DNA of 64,000 bases. It comes from Ichthyophis bannanicus (lineage: Eukaryota; Chordata; Amphibia; Gymnophiona; Ichthyophiidae). Below the pieces are notes generated by a model, which worked only from the letters and a program-made list of their open reading frames with translations, was not told the origin of the DNA and did not search any database. The translations under genes were made by a program, and so were the position numbers. The stretch covers positions 910,496,808 through 910,560,807 of the forward strand of contig CM066033.1 in assembly GCA_033557465.1 (NCBI GenBank). Reading direction: 5' to 3'. Positions 20,930-33,159 of this stretch are shown one piece after another (the first letter of the stretch is position 1; each line of letters starts with the position of its first letter).

Positions 20930-22200
20930 CGGCAGCAAAGAGGTGAATTTTTAGCCTGGATTTGAAAAGGGCCAGAGAAGGTGCCTGATGTATAGACTCA
21001 GGTAGTTTGTTCCAGGCATAAGGAGCAGCAAGATGAAAGAAGCGAAATCTGGAGTTAACATTAGAAAAGAAGGGCACTGATAGAAGCAATTTGCCACAAG
21101 AGCGGAGTTCCCGAGGAGGGGTGTAGGGAGAGATAAGAGAGGAAAGGTAGTGAGGAGCTGCAGAGTGAATGCACTTATAGGTCAGTAAAAGAAGTTTGAA
21201 CTGGATGCGGAAATGGATAGGAAGCCAATGATGAGACTTGAGAAGAGGGGTAATATGAGCAGGATGAGGCTGGCGGAAGGTTAGCCGTGCAGGAAAGTGT
21301 TGAACAGATTGAAGGGGAGAGAGATGATTCAGCGGGAGACCAGCAAGGAATAGGTTACAATAGTCATGAGGGGAGGTGATTAAGGAGTGAATTAAGTGTC
21401 TTAGTAGTGTGTTCAGAAAGGAATGGGCAGATTTTGTTGATGTTATAGAGTAAGAAACGGCAGGTCTTAGCTATCAGGTGGATGTGTGTGGAGAAGGAGA
21501 GAGAGGAGTTAAAGACAACCCCCAAGGTTGCAAGTTGAGGAAACGGGGAGGAGTAGAGAGTTATCCACAGAGATTGAGAAAGGAGGAAGAGGAGAGGAGG
21601 TTTTAGGGGGGAAAATAAGAAGCTCAGTTGTAGCCATGTTCAATTTCAAGTGACAGTGAGACATCCAAGCAGCAATGTCAGAAAGGCAGGCAGAGATCTG
21701 GGTCTGGCTTGCTGGAGAGTTTTCAGGTGTAAAGAGGGAGATCTGGTAGTCATCAGCATAAAGATGGTACTGAAAGCCATGGGAAGAGATGAGTGCACCA
21801 AGGGACTGGGTATAGACAGAGAAAAGGAGTGAACCCAAGACAGATCTTTGGGGTACACCAACTGAGAGCGGGATAGCAGCAGAGGAGGAACACCAAAACA
21901 AACACTGAAAGAGCGATGGGAGAAATAAGAGCCAGAACTAGGATAGTACAGAGCCCTTAAAACCAAACACAGACAGGGTATCAAGGAGAAGGTTGTGGTC
22001 AAAAGTGTCAAAAGCAACAGAGAGGTCAAGAAGGATGAGGACTGAGAAGAGGCCCTTGGATTTTGCCAGGAACAAGTCACTGGAGACTTTGGCAAGAGCC
22101 ATTTCAGTAGAATGTAAAGGACGAAAGCCAGATTGTAAAGGATCCAGGAGGGCTTGAGAGAAGAGAAAGTCACAGCAATGGTGGTGAACCGCACGTTTAA
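20930..22200 (-). pseudogene. L2-type LINE 1, 3' half (RT core to C-terminus)
   Basis: On the minus strand it encodes [54 protein letters not shown], then [19 protein letters not shown] with the YADD catalytic motif, and [20 protein letters not shown]. The C-terminal part runs down to about 20930 in frameshifted form. The 5' half of the same element is at 28619-29400. LINE 2 (22201-28618) separates the halves. Confidence 0.85.
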
Positions 22201-22394
22201 GTATTTATTTATTTAAAATGGATTTCTATACTGCCTTTTCCTACAATCAAGGTGGTCTACACAGCAAACAACAAAATAGTGTGTCTAGTGTGTGCATGCA
22301 TTGAGCAGTGAGAGCGCGTGTGTGTAGCTGGTAGTAGTATAATGGGTACACTACTGGTCAAACTGATTGACAGGTGAGATAAGGATGACAGGAG

Positions 22395-22725
22395 CCAATC
22401 AGCATTCACTTCCGGTGTATGTCCCCCTTAGGCCACACCCCCTCCCATAGATGTGAATGGTGAGTTAGCCCCGCCCACTCCCACCCTCAATCAGCATCCA
22501 CTTCCGGTGTATGTCCCGCCTTAGGCCACGCCCCCTCCCATAGAAGTGAATGGTGTGTTAGCCCTGCCCACTCCCGCCCCCAGGCGTGGCCACCGTCCCC
22601 ACTTGACACGCCTCCACCCCGCCCCAAGGATGACATCATCCCATCAGCGTCCACTTCCAGGTTTGTGCCACACCCACGTCCCGCCCCACAATATGGCATT
22701 AGCCAATCAGCACCCACTTCCGGGT
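22395..22725 (+). repeat. Subterminal repeats of the Polinton
   Basis: A motif close to AATCAGCRTYCACTTCCGGT occurs about four times (near 22397, 22490, 22645 and 22705), separated by CCCGCC/CCACGCCC-rich spacers. Only the first copy belongs to the terminal repeat that is matched at the right end. Confidence 0.75.
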
Positions 22726-23185
22726 TTGTGCCCCACCCACAGCCTCCCACCCTCAACTACGCCCCTGCCTACATCATCAAAATGACATCACCGGAAACAG
22801 GGTGTCATCAGAAAAGGGCCGTGTCCTTTTCCGATGACCTCAGCGGAAGCAGAGTGACCGAGTCTGGAAATTTGTTTTGCTTCTGGTTAATGTTTACATC
22901 GGCAAAAAAAAGGAACCCTGGAAAACAAAACAAATGCTTTTCTCTCTCTCCCACTGCCCCAGTTCTTTTTTCTCACAAAAGATTCTTAGCAAGCACAGCA
23001 CAGGGGCTTTTCACAGAGGCACAGACAGGGTAGAAGCTTTTCTTTACAAATGTTAAACCTCAATTAACACATCTTTTGTTAGAGAAACCAGTGCTGTCCA
23101 TGTGATAGAATTTTGCTTTTAAGACCTCATGGTTAGAGAGAAATATTCTGGCAAACACATTGTAAGTTCAGACTGAAATTCAGAG

Positions 23186-23205
23186 AGAGAGAGAGAGAGA
23201 CCTGA
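23186..23205 (+). repeat. (GA)n microsatellite
   Basis: About ten GA units lie in the non-coding left half of the Polinton remnant. The 22800-23580 stretch otherwise shows no gene. Confidence 0.9.
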
Positions 23206-23585
23206 GTTCAAATCCCCCTAATACAGCTATTTTTTGGAGAGAGAGCTGAGTTCAAACACAGCCATAGCTATTTTTTAATGGCTTTGAAAAAACCAATACA
23301 GAGAGACAAGTCTGAACATGCCTATCTAGGGTGTGGTAACACGTGATTGGTTGAAACATAGTAACATAGTAAATGACGGCAGATAAAGACAAGAGGTCTG
23401 TTCTGAGCATGCTCCTAGTGTAAGGGCTGTGTGTCCTGTGTGTAAGGGGAACATTTTAACACAGAGATTCAAAAAGAAAAAATGGCTCTTTTTGGAACAC
23501 CAAGCAGAATTTCCAGCAGGGCACACAACATTAATTACTAAAAACATTCTGAAGATGTTGGCAAAATAAAAAGAACAGTCAAAGC

Positions 23586-24700
23586 ATGGCAATCATGAAG
23601 GAAACCTTATTAAAGAGCATTTACTATAACCCCAAAGCAACAGGGAGCTTTGGGGGCATAAATCCTCTACTTCAAGCTGCTAAAAAGCAGGATAAAACAG
23701 TCAACAGAAACGATGTAGTTAGATGGGCTACCGGACAAGATGTTTATACTTTACACAGACCTGCTAGGGTCCGTTTTAAAAGAAACAAGACGATCGTGTC
23801 AGATGTGGATGCGCAATGGCAGGCTGATTTAGTTGATATGGCAGCCTTGTCCCATTATAACAATGGCTACAAATACATCTTAACAGTGGTAGACATCCTG
23901 TCAAAATATGCATGGGCTGCAAGTTTAAAATCGAAAACCGGTCATGAAGTTGCTAAAGCCTTTGAAAAATATTTAATCTAGGTCGTATACCTGAAAAAAT
24001 ACAGACAGACAAGGGTAAAGAATTTTTAAATAGGTCCCTGAAGAATTTATTAAAACAAAGAGGGGTTCATCATTTTGTAACCAATAACGATGTTAAAGCA
24101 GCGGTGGTAGAAAGGTTTAACAGGACTTTGAAATCCAAAATGTGGCGTTATTTTATTACACACAACATCTTTAGGTACCAAGACGTATTGCAGGCTTTTG
24201 TGCACAGTTATAATCATAGTTTTCACAGAACAATAAAGACGAGGCCTGTAGATGTGACACACACAAATTCTCTGCAGATCTGGAAAAGAGTCTACGGTGA
24301 TAGCATCAAGCGTAAGCACACCAAGAATCCCTTAAAGAAAGGAGATCATGTAAGACTTTCAAAAACTAAAGGAAAAATTGAAAAAGGTTATGAGCAAACG
24401 TGGACTGATGAGATATTTATAATAACGGACATTTTAAACAGGGGCCAGAAAGCGACATACAAGATACAGGATTATGACGGTGAAGCCATACAAGGTTCTT
24501 TTTATCCTGAAGAATTGCTAAAAGTCACACCGCAACAGGACAGAATATACCGAATCGAAAAGGTTCTAAAGGTAAAAGGATGTGGCAGGAACAGATTCTA
24601 CCTCGTGAAATGGAGGGGATGGCCTGTTAAATTTAACAGTTGGGTTAAAGCATCAGAGATTCGACATCTGATTTCTTTCTTTCTTTTGAAGCAGCATTAA
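23586..24700 (+). pseudogene. Polinton integrase with chromodomain (frameshifted)
   Basis: This is an rve-type (retroviral-like DDE) integrase of the Polinton type, which joins element ends to target DNA. Catalytic residues are visible: D in WQADLVDM (about 23820), D in IQTDKGKEF (about 24000) and E in VVERFNRTLK (about 24110). The D-to-E spacing of about 35 residues fits. A C-terminal chromodomain is recognisable at 24540-24670 (DRIYRIEKVLKV, YLVKWRGWP, FNSWV). A one-base frameshift near 23979 separates the first aspartate from the rest. The N-terminal zinc-binding part is incomplete. The gene is followed after 13 bases by the capsid-type gene on the same strand. Confidence 0.9.
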
Positions 24701-24713
24701 AATAAAATTTAAA

Positions 24714-25439
24714 ATGAATGATGGTGGCTTTTATATCACACTGCCTAGCAATGCCTCAGCAGGTGTGTTTTCCCAAAATACCAGCTCTAATTTTACCATA
24801 CAGCTAGCAAGGCCTTTGGACTTAAAAGGACAGTGGGAAGTAGGGCTCGTGGAAATACAATACCCCAACACCTGGGAGAATATTAAGGAAGACCATAAGT
24901 ATGTTGTCGCTTCCGCAGCAGGAAATATACAGCACCTTATAGTCAGGAAAGGACATTACGCGACCATGCAGAGTTTAGTGGAATCCATGAATCAGGACAT
25001 TAGCAACATCTATAAATCGGTGGCACCACTAATCATTTATGAGCCCCATGCGCGAAGAATCCGAATAAAATCGGAAGATAGGTCTACTATTTATGCGTAT
25101 GGTGATTTGGCAACCATTTTGGGAATAGAAGCTTACGTTAATACACAGCGTTCCCATTTTCCAGCGGATATCACGGCCGGTTTTAATACCCTCTACCTGT
25201 ACACAGATATTGTAGAGCACCAGTTAGTAGGTGACCATTTTGTGCCACTGCTGCGCTGTGTTCCAACTAAGGGGGTTAGGGATGAGTTTATCATGTTAAC
25301 TTTTATGATAAGCTGCACTATGTCCCTGTGAACAAACAGCATATTGATACCATCACATTTGAAATAAAGACGGATCAGGACAGGCATGTCTCATTTCGTT
25401 ACGGGAAGGTGATCCTTAAGCTTCATCTGCGACCCCGGA
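24714..25439 (+). pseudogene. Polinton capsid-type structural protein (probable penton/minor capsid)
   Basis: The 205-residue frame starts MNDGGFYITLPSNAS and contains LKGQWEVGLVEIQYP. This wording is typical of the short structural protein encoded next to integrase in vertebrate Polintons. Published work models the Polinton structural proteins as jelly-roll capsid components. Which label (minor or major) applies to this frame is my inference from its length of about 240 residues. A frameshift near 25310 moves the last 40 or so residues (ITFEIKTDQDRHVSFRYGK) into another frame. The end runs close to the right terminal repeat. Confidence 0.65.
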
Positions 25440-28400
25440 GGGTGACTCTATGGGAGGGGGTGTGGCCTAAGGCGGGACATACACCGGAAGTGAACGCTGA
25501 TTGGCTCCTGTCATTCTTATCTCACCTGTCAATCAGTTTGACGAGTAGTGTACCCATTATACTACTGCTGGTCATTGATTCTTGGTGAGCCATTTACAAT
25601 GTGCGCTATTTACAATACTATGTACATCAGGACTTTACATCAATAGTATAATCGTGTCGTGAGGGTAGGGTGTTGAGTTGGGGTATTGTCTGTTGCACTG
25701 TTTAAGTGATGTCACCGTAGTGCTCTATGAAGAGGGTCGTCTTTAGCAGTTTCCTAAAGTCCTTAATGTCTGTTGTTGACCGTAGTTCATCAGGGAGGGT
25801 GATCCAAATTGTTGGTGCCGCCTTTGATATGGCTCGTTTTTCGGTGTCCTTGCGTACCTTGTTGATGTCTTTAGGTGTGTTGACCCGGTTGGATGTGCCT
25901 TTCCTCCTCGGTCTTGTGCTGCTGTCGGGTTGTATGAGTGGGTGTAGGCTGAGAGCTGATGACTTTTGTTTGATTTTGAATATGTTTATGACTGTCTTGT
26001 ATCTGATGCGGAAGCTGATTGGTAGCCAGTGGAGCTCTTTTAGAGTGGGTGTGATGTGTTCTTGTCTTGTGGTGCCGGTGGTTATGCGTGCTGCTGTGTT
26101 TTGCGCCAATTGCAGTGGCCCGAGAGCCTGTTTTGTTAGGCCAAGATATATTGGGTTGCAGAAGTCTGGGACTGGGGTTATTAGAGCCTGGCAGACTGTG
26201 CGGAAGTGTTCTTGAGAAGAGGAGTGGCTTGAGGCATCGGACTAGTCTCATCCTGTGGTATGAATTTTTGGTGGTTCTGCTGATATGGGACTGCAGGTTC
26301 AGTTCTTTGTCCAAGGTCACTCCAAGGTATTTCACTTCTGATTGTATGGGTATGGTTGTGTTGTCTATCTTGATGTTGTGAGGGGGGATGAAGTCGCAGT
26401 TTCGTGTGATGATTAGAGCCTCGGTCTTGCTGTAGTTTATGGTCAAGTTGTCCTGAAACCAGCTGTTCATGTGCATGAGACATTCTGTTATCTTTGTGTA
26501 GTCTGGGTTGTCGAAGGTGATTGGTGTGTATATTATTATGTCATCAGCATAGATTGTGTATTTTATCCTGTGTTCTTTCTTTTGATGCTGCATATTGGCT
26601 GGATGTAGAGGTTAAATAATAGTGCTGATAGGGCGGATCCTTGAGGTACGCCTTGCATGACCTTTATGGGTCGGGATGTGTTGGGACCGATCTTGACCTG
26701 TATCTGTCGGTCCGTTAAGTAGGAGTGGAACCATCTCAGTGTGGCTCTGTGTAATCCAATGTTCTGTAGTCTTGCTAGTAGAGTTCCGTGGTCAACTGTG
26801 TCAAATGCTGATGAAATGTCAATGAAGATCATGAGTATTCCGTTCTTGCTGTTGTCTATGAGGTGTAGTATGTCGTTAAATAGGTATAGCAGGAGTGTTT
26901 CGACTCCGTGGTTGGGACGGAAACCGTGTTGGTTGAGGTCCAGTTGTGCGTGGTTGTCAATGTGGTCTTGTAGTTGATGTTGTACTGCTTTCTCAATAAT
27001 CTTAGCCAGTAGAGGGATGCTTGAGATAGGTCTGTAGGATGCTGGGTTGTTCTTGTCAAGTGGTAATTTCTTCGGGATTGGTCTTATTGTGGCAAGTTTT
27101 AGCTGGTCTGGCATGATTCCTTGGGTTAGTGAGCTGTTAACCATGTTGTGTATGGTGTGGATGAAGTTTGACTTTGTTGCCTTAATCCATGTAACTGGGC
27201 ATGGGTCTGTTGGGGCCATGCTTGTGTTGAGTGCGGTGACGATGTGTGAGATCTGCTTTGTGGATGGGTTGCTGAATTTGTCCCACGTTTTTCTTGAGGG
27301 AGTGGTTGGTTTGGTGCTTGTGTCTGTTTTCCGTTGTGAAGCTGAATGGAATTTTTCTTGGATGTGGTCTGTGAATGCTTGTGGGTCTATTTGCACTTCG
27401 CTCTCGGGTTTCTGTTCCTTGGTGAGGATTTTCACAATTTCGAAGAGCTCTCTCGGTTTGTTGTTTGATTTGAGTATGATGTTAGTGTGGTATTTTTTCT
27501 TCGTTTGGTTGATGAGTTCATTGTATTCTTTTTGTTTTGTTAAGTATAGTGCCTGAGTGTTGGGCGACTTGGTGTGTCTCCATCGCCGTTCTAACTTTCT
27601 TAGTACCCGCTTCTCTTTCCGTATGATTTTTGAGTACCAGGGTATGTGATGTGCTTTGGTGCGGCGATCTTTTTTGGGTCTGTATTCGGTGGCTTTGGCA
27701 GCAGCATTGATGATGCTGTTCCATTTTCTGATTTGTTCGTCTAGCTCCTCTTCTTCCGTGTTCAGGTGGGGTAGAGTGTCAGAAATTGGTCCCTGTTGAA
27801 GCTTTTAAATCTTTGTGCTGGTGGGTTGTCCATGTTCTCGTCGTGGTTTTGCCCTTGTGGCATAAACTTTATTTTGATTATGTGATGGTCAGACCATGGT
27901 ACAGGTGTGACACTGGGTGTTGATATGTTACCTCTGTCCAATAGAAAGTCAGGAGCAAATATGAGGTCTGGTGATGATCCGTGTCTATGTGTCGGTGTAT
28001 TGTAATAATCCCATAACTCGTAGGAAAGCTTCTGCATCCCTTGTGTTGGTAGATTTTAGGTTGAAGTCTCCTAATAGTAGCAGTGGTTTGTGATTTGTGT
28101 TGACGGCACATACCTCTTCTAGAATGGAGGCTAGTTCATCTGGTGGTGCATTTGGGGCTCTGTAGGTGAGGCATAAGGCCATCCGTTTGTTTTCTATAGT
28201 GATGGTGTTGCATTGGTTTGTGTTTGAGGCACTTTGTGACTTGAATTTTAGACTGTTCCTTGCGATGATCAAGACCCCTCCTCCTCTCCGTTGTGCGCGT
28301 GGGCAGTTGAATGCTGAGTAGGTGGATGGTACTAATTGATTGAGTAGTACGTTATCGGTGGGGGTGAGCCATGTTTCTGTGATACACAGTATGTCAGGTT

Positions 28401-28618
28401 GCTGCTCTTCTATGTGGTCTGCTATTGTGCTTAATTTTGTTTCATTGATAAGCTCTATTGTGATTATGGCAGGGGTGTTTAGTGGTCTCTGTGCTTCATT
28501 TGGGTTTGTGTGCTTGTTGGACTTGTGCCTGTTTTGCCTCTTGTGCTTTGTTTTGTGTGCGTTCCATTGTGTATACTGGGGGCGTGCGTAGAGCAGTGCT
28601 GGATGCAATGGAGTGCTT

Positions 28619-29400
28619 GTTAGGTTGTGGATGGTTGCCTGAGGTGGCAGGAGTTTAGAAATGAAGGGGAGGAGGTGGATGGGTTGATCGATAAAAGGCA
28701 GCTAGGATCAAGTGAGGGTTTCTTGAGGAGAGGTGTAACTACAGTATGCTTGAAGGCTGCAGGGACAATTGCAGTGGAGAGCGATAGGTTGAGAATATGA
28801 GAGATGGAAGGGACAACAGTGGAGAAGATGGGGCTTAGGAGATGGGTGGGAATAGGATCAGAGGAGGAGGTAGTGAGTTTGGAGGAGGAAAGAAGGTGTG
28901 CAGTTTCCTCCTCAGAGATCATAGACAAAGAAGAAAAGGTAGCAGAGATAGAGAAGGAAAGTTGGAGTGAGGATGGGGAAGGAGGGAAAGTAGCTGACTT
29001 TTGGGGGAATTGGAGGGATGATTTTGTCACGGAAATAGCTAGAGTTTGGTCAAAAAGGGAGTGAGGGGTCGGAGGCGGAGGTGCCTTGAGAGTAGTAAAG
29101 AGATGGTGAGGGTCAGAGGCAAGAGAGTTAGTCAGATGGATATAATAGTCTTGTTTGGTGAGTGCTATGGCAGAATGGAAAAAGAAAAGCATGAATTTGA
29201 AGTGTAGAATGTCTGCAAGGAAGCAGGATTTGAGCCAAGCACACTCAGCTGAACAGACCCAGGAATGCAGATAGCAGGTAGAGGATGAAAGCCAGGGCTG
29301 AGGTATAGTATGCCTCACAGGACATGGCATGGGCGGAGCGAGAGCATCCGGAGCAGAGGAGAGTGCAGAATTAGAGGAAGCTACTGCCCACCGAAGCCTG
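28619..29400 (-). pseudogene. L2-type LINE 1, 5' part (linker and RT N-terminus)
   Basis: The minus-strand frame at 28620-29330 reads LTNSLASDPHHLFTTLKAPP, then ISEEETAHLLSSSKLTTSSS and DPIPTHLLSPIFSTVVPSIS, then PLLKKPSLDPS. This is the ORF2 region preceding the RT core. The core itself is 6.4 kb away at 22200-20930, beyond LINE 2. No endonuclease is visible upstream, so the element is 5'-truncated near 29400. Confidence 0.82.
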
Positions 29401-29638
29401 GCACAAAGAATTTTTGGCCTTGCGGTACTTGGGTGTTAAAATTTCCTTGGAGGTACTTGGGTGTTAACATTTCCTTGACCCTCACCCCCCCCCCAATTAA
29501 AAAGGTTATTTTTAATTGCGGGAAAGGGGCAGGACCGCTGGGCCATCAGGCTTACTTTTAATTGGGTGGGTGGGAGCATGAAGACCACTGGGCCACTAGG
29601 GATTTGGTTTCTGTCGGGGGCACTAGCCCCCCCCCCAT

Positions 29639-29748
29639 AGTACTTTGATGGCATCGGGGGCTTTTCCCGATGTCTGGATCATCTGAGGGGAGTTGATACT
29701 TCACCTCAGATGATCCAAGCATCGGGCCTCCAATGCTATCAAAGTACT
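29639..29748. repeat. Hairpin (fold-back) of 110 bp
   Basis: AGTACTTTGATGGCATCGGG at the left pairs with the right end (CAATGCTATCAAAGTACT). Inside, CTGGATCATCTGAGG pairs with CCTCAGATGATCCA. There is a small internal bulge and a loop of about 15 bases. This looks like a MITE-like fold-back. Confidence 0.85.
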
Positions 29749-29756
29749 GTTGGGGC

Positions 29757-29872
29757 ACATATGTAAATTAGCCATGGGGTGCCCCTGTTTCTCTGGGAGA
29801 GCATGCTAAACTTGCGCGCGCATGCATTTGGTTTCTTCTCCCAGTTTAAGGCATGGCTAATTTGAATATGTG
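29757..29872. repeat. Second short inverted repeat
   Basis: CACATATGTAAATTAGCCAT (29757) is complementary to ATGGCTAATTTGAATATGTG (ending near 29872), with inner complementarity CTGGGAGA / TTCTCCCAG. It lies directly beside the hairpin at 29639-29748. Confidence 0.75.
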
Positions 29873-29939
29873 TCCCTTTCTGCATGCTGGTGCTGAAATC
29901 GCACGCTGCATAGAGGCATACAGAATTAACGACGCGTGA

Positions 29940-30060
29940 CTTCAGAGCTGGCTTTCTGCATTGGCCCGAAAGAGCAGTGGTGGGATTTAAACTAGGCTTC
30001 CCTGGTTTTCAGCCCTTTGTTCTAACTATAAGACTTAAGACTACTCTTCCTCTCCTGTTT
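29940..30060 (-). mobile_element. tRNA-SINE head remnant
   Basis: On the minus strand a degenerate A-box (GAGTAGTCTTA...TAGTTAGAAC) is followed by a B-box-like TAGTTTAAATCCC. It is likely an old copy of the same tRNA-SINE class as at 13692. Confidence 0.45.
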
Positions 30061-31645
30061 ATTTAGAATATTCATATTGAAAAGAAACAATTAGGTTTTG
30101 TATTTTGTCACAGTAACAATTTATAATCTTTATGAGCTGCATTGCTACTGTAGTAACTGGTCAGTTATAAATGTTGCTAGATATTCCACAGAGTGTTAAT
30201 GGAGTCTGATACTAAAAATATCATGTGAGAGTTTGCAATACCTTTTTTCAGTGTAGGTAATGCTTAGAATGAACAAAGCATAAAAATTCTTATATATGCA
30301 TGGCGATGCTAAATATGTAATCACAGTTATGTTGTGTGCAAACTATGCATTTGCATGAGTGGGGTGGGGAAGAAAGTATCACACCACTGTAGCAGCGATT
30401 GCAACCAGAACTGAACAGCATCTGATGACAGTACAGGCATGCAGTCTAGCTTATCCTTGTCACCTCCTTGTGGCTGTGTCCTTTTCACCTCTTGTATCAC
30501 TTAACATAGCATAGCATCAGCTTCTTCTGTTAGGTTGGGCCAGACTTCTTCTGTGAGCTATGAGAAACCCCATAGACCTTCTTATGACTCATGCAGTGAG
30601 ACTCATGTAGCACAGGATTGTGTTTTATTTATTTGGATTTAGCTCATATGTTTTCAGTGGTTGATCAAGATGAGCTGATGCTGTACTACGCCTATTATTA
30701 TCATTTTTATGGCACTACGAGGCATACACAGTTCTTGTACATATACACAGAAGAGACAGTCCCTGTTCAACGGGACTTACAATCCATGTTGTGTAACATG
30801 CTGCTCCTCTTGGCAAGTGGGGGATCAAATTGTGCTGGGGATCAGGGAGAGGAAAGTTAAGAACACCAGAGGACTGTTCTTGGGAAGATTTGTACAAGGA
30901 TTTGGAAGGAACAAGTGTGGGGTGAGAAAGGGCCCTCAGAGTGCTACAGTGTGGATAGTTTTCTGGGGGAGTGGAGGGAGAGGATATGGGGAGAACTTTC
31001 TGGATATCAAAAAGAAAACTAAAGTTGGGATGTAGGAGCAGAGGGGGGATGGGGTGAAGGGGAAGGAAGAAAAGAAAACCTAGAATCAAGAGAAAAGAAG
31101 ACTGGAGACTACGAATGGAGGGGGGGGGGGGGGGAGAGAAGCAAAGAACATGAGGAATAGACTAGGAGAGATGACCCTGAATAAGAGATATGTTGAAGGC
31201 AAAAGGATTAAGGATGGAGGGAGATAGTATTGAATGAAAGGAGAAAAGATCTTTGATAGGGATGGGTGTGTAAGAGAAATGGAAAGGGATGAGGACTGAC
31301 CAATAAGACAAAGGAGGTATTGTCCTCTAATGTAATTCTTCTTGAGTGTGTGTTTGTGTAGGTGAATAATCAAGTCCACATATAATATTGTCTCTGTAGA
31401 ACTGCATCTTCAAAATATAAACCTTTGAAAGTTGGAGTCTGGCCAGAGGGCAGCTACTAAATTGGACACTGGTCTTTGTATCATGGAGGGGGAGGGGGAG
31501 GGATAGATACAATAGAGTCATTTAAATATCTCCAAAATATTTGTGCAACACCCTGGAGCCAGAAGCACACAGGGAAGGATGGAGCTTAGAACAGAACACA
31601 GCCAGGATCACAGGGCAGCTGCCACTATTGCTGTTGCGCTGGCCT
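30061..31645. other. Unassigned intergenic stretch
   Basis: There is no supportable gene. At 30690-30800 a sequence containing CAGTCCCTGTTCAA and CTTACAATC resembles the 3' region of common old LINE tails. A pure G run of about 16 bases lies at 31118-31133. The rest is purine-rich and unidentified. Confidence 0.45.
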
Positions 31646-33159
31646 TTCCAGTTCATACTGCTAGACCAGTCCAGACAAACGGGTTATGCACCCCTGCCAG
31701 CAGATCTTGGAGACAGAGAATTCTAGCAGAGCTCTGATAGGCTGGAGCCTGGTGATATAATCCTACCCCTAGGGGTCTCCCTCAGTTTTTCTGTGCCAGC
31801 GGCCATTTTGTTTTTCTCTTCAGTGTTTCTTTTTGGAGGAAACAGCTCTAGACAGCAGTTTCCACACATTTCAACATGCTGTGGAGTTTCAAGATCCTTT
31901 TCTTGAAGAGTCCTGGGTTTCCCTGAGCCTACCTTGCTTTTTGTTTTAAATGCTAAAAAAAAAAAAAAAAAAACACAAGAAGAGGAAAGGTGGTTTAAGT
32001 CTCTACAATGCTTCTTTCTCTGGCTGTCTTATATGAGATATGTAATCAGCCGAAGGGGGCATTAATAGATTGCTTGTGTTCCACCTGCACGCTGCATCCC
32101 GGAGACTTTCCCCATTCCCACTGCGCTGCTAGCTGGGTTCATCAGCACCTTATCTCCCCCCTCAGAGCCCCTGCTGCAGGATCTTCCTGCAGGAGAAGAT
32201 TCAGTCAGCTCCCATGTCGCTTCCACAGCCGCTGGAGGCCACAGCAGCCTTGACTGACAGTGCCTTCCTCACACTCTTCCATCTGGCATGACGCCTGTGA
32301 CTTTTGGAGTCTTTTGGATTATCTCCTACACCTGTCCAGTAGCAGGCGAGCATCTGGCGTGGTCTCGCAAGGGGTCCCATAAGTCCTCAGACCTTACAGC
32401 AGTACGTCCTCCTTGGGGCGTAGCATGTGCCTTGCGGGGTACTATGGATATTCAAGAAGACTTTAAATCTTCGGAGGTCAGCCCTGACTCGTTGGAGTAT
32501 GGAGGTAGGGAATATTCTCCGTCTGTTTTCTTCGCTGACGGTTCTCAGCCTTTTTCGGTAAGAGGAGTTGCCGGCTCTAATCACACAGGTGATGGAGTCG
32601 CTCCCCCTAGCCGACACACCTGCTCCTCCGGATTCTCAACTCCGGTTGCAGCCGGATCCCATTTTCCAGAGCATTCGTACGGCACACGGTATTGGTCGGT
32701 TATACCCTTGGTCTCCCTTTCACTTGGACCGTTGGCTGACATACTCGATAGTTGATGCATTCTGACCAGGGTCATCAGGCATACCACACTTCCGGTTGAG
32801 GGCGGAGAGGCGCTCCGCGACCAGCTAGACCTGAAGAGTTGGGAGACTGCTACAGTCCGGTTTTCCTTCGCCCGCTATTTCCTTCTTGCAGGTGTGCGGA
32901 GGTCTGGCAGCTCGGGCCTCCCTTCGATGGATTCCGCAGCTTCCAGGTGTTCCCGAGTTGGTTCATTTCGAATCCATCGCTGCATTCTGGGCAGAGGCAT
33001 TCTGTGATCTCTTGCAGCTGTCAGCTCGCTTCCTAGCACCGGTGTCGGTAGCTCGGAGATGGCTCAGCCTGCGTCAATGGGCAGCGGATGTTGCTTCATT
33101 TAAAGGCTCCAGCGTTTAGATGCCATTCGTCCCAGTCCACCGTTGGAAGGAGGACTGGG

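Larger units (their letters stand above)
22333..25566 (+). mobile_element. Polinton/Maverick remnant with intact ends, 3.2 kb
   Basis: Inverted terminal repeats of 118 bp (22333-22450 and 25449-25566), starting AGTAGTATAATGGGTACACT, are flanked by a perfect 6-bp duplication, GCTGGT (22327-22332 and 25567-25572). An AG start and a 6-bp duplication are the hallmarks of Polintons. Full elements are 15-20 kb and encode DNA polymerase B, integrase, packaging ATPase, protease and capsid proteins. This copy keeps only a broken integrase and a capsid-type gene, so most of the genome was lost before or after insertion. It lies in the 3' UTR of L2-type LINE 2. Confidence 0.93.
22201..28618 (-). mobile_element. 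L2-type LINE 2, near complete ORF2, interrupted by a Polinton
   Basis: Reading on the minus strand from 28608: the endonuclease (ITETWLTPTDNVL, LLLLGDFNLKS, then PWSDHHIIKIKF) spans about 28600-27760. A linker follows (27724-27300). RT begins with PASYRPISSIPLLAKIIEKA, HGFRPNHGVETLL, MIFIDISSAFDTVDH and QGVPQGSALSALLFNLYI, then IYADDIIIYTP near 26540. The C-terminal region (ARITTGTTRQEHITPTLKEL, HWLPISFRIRYK) ends near 25702. The 3' UTR continues to the tail at 22201-22260 (CAAGGTGGTC...TTTATTTATTT on the plus strand). A Polinton remnant splits that UTR. Frameshifts occur near 28000, 27740, 27450, 26580 and 26100. Endonuclease catalytic residues (GDFN, SDHH) and YADD are retained. Confidence 0.9.
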
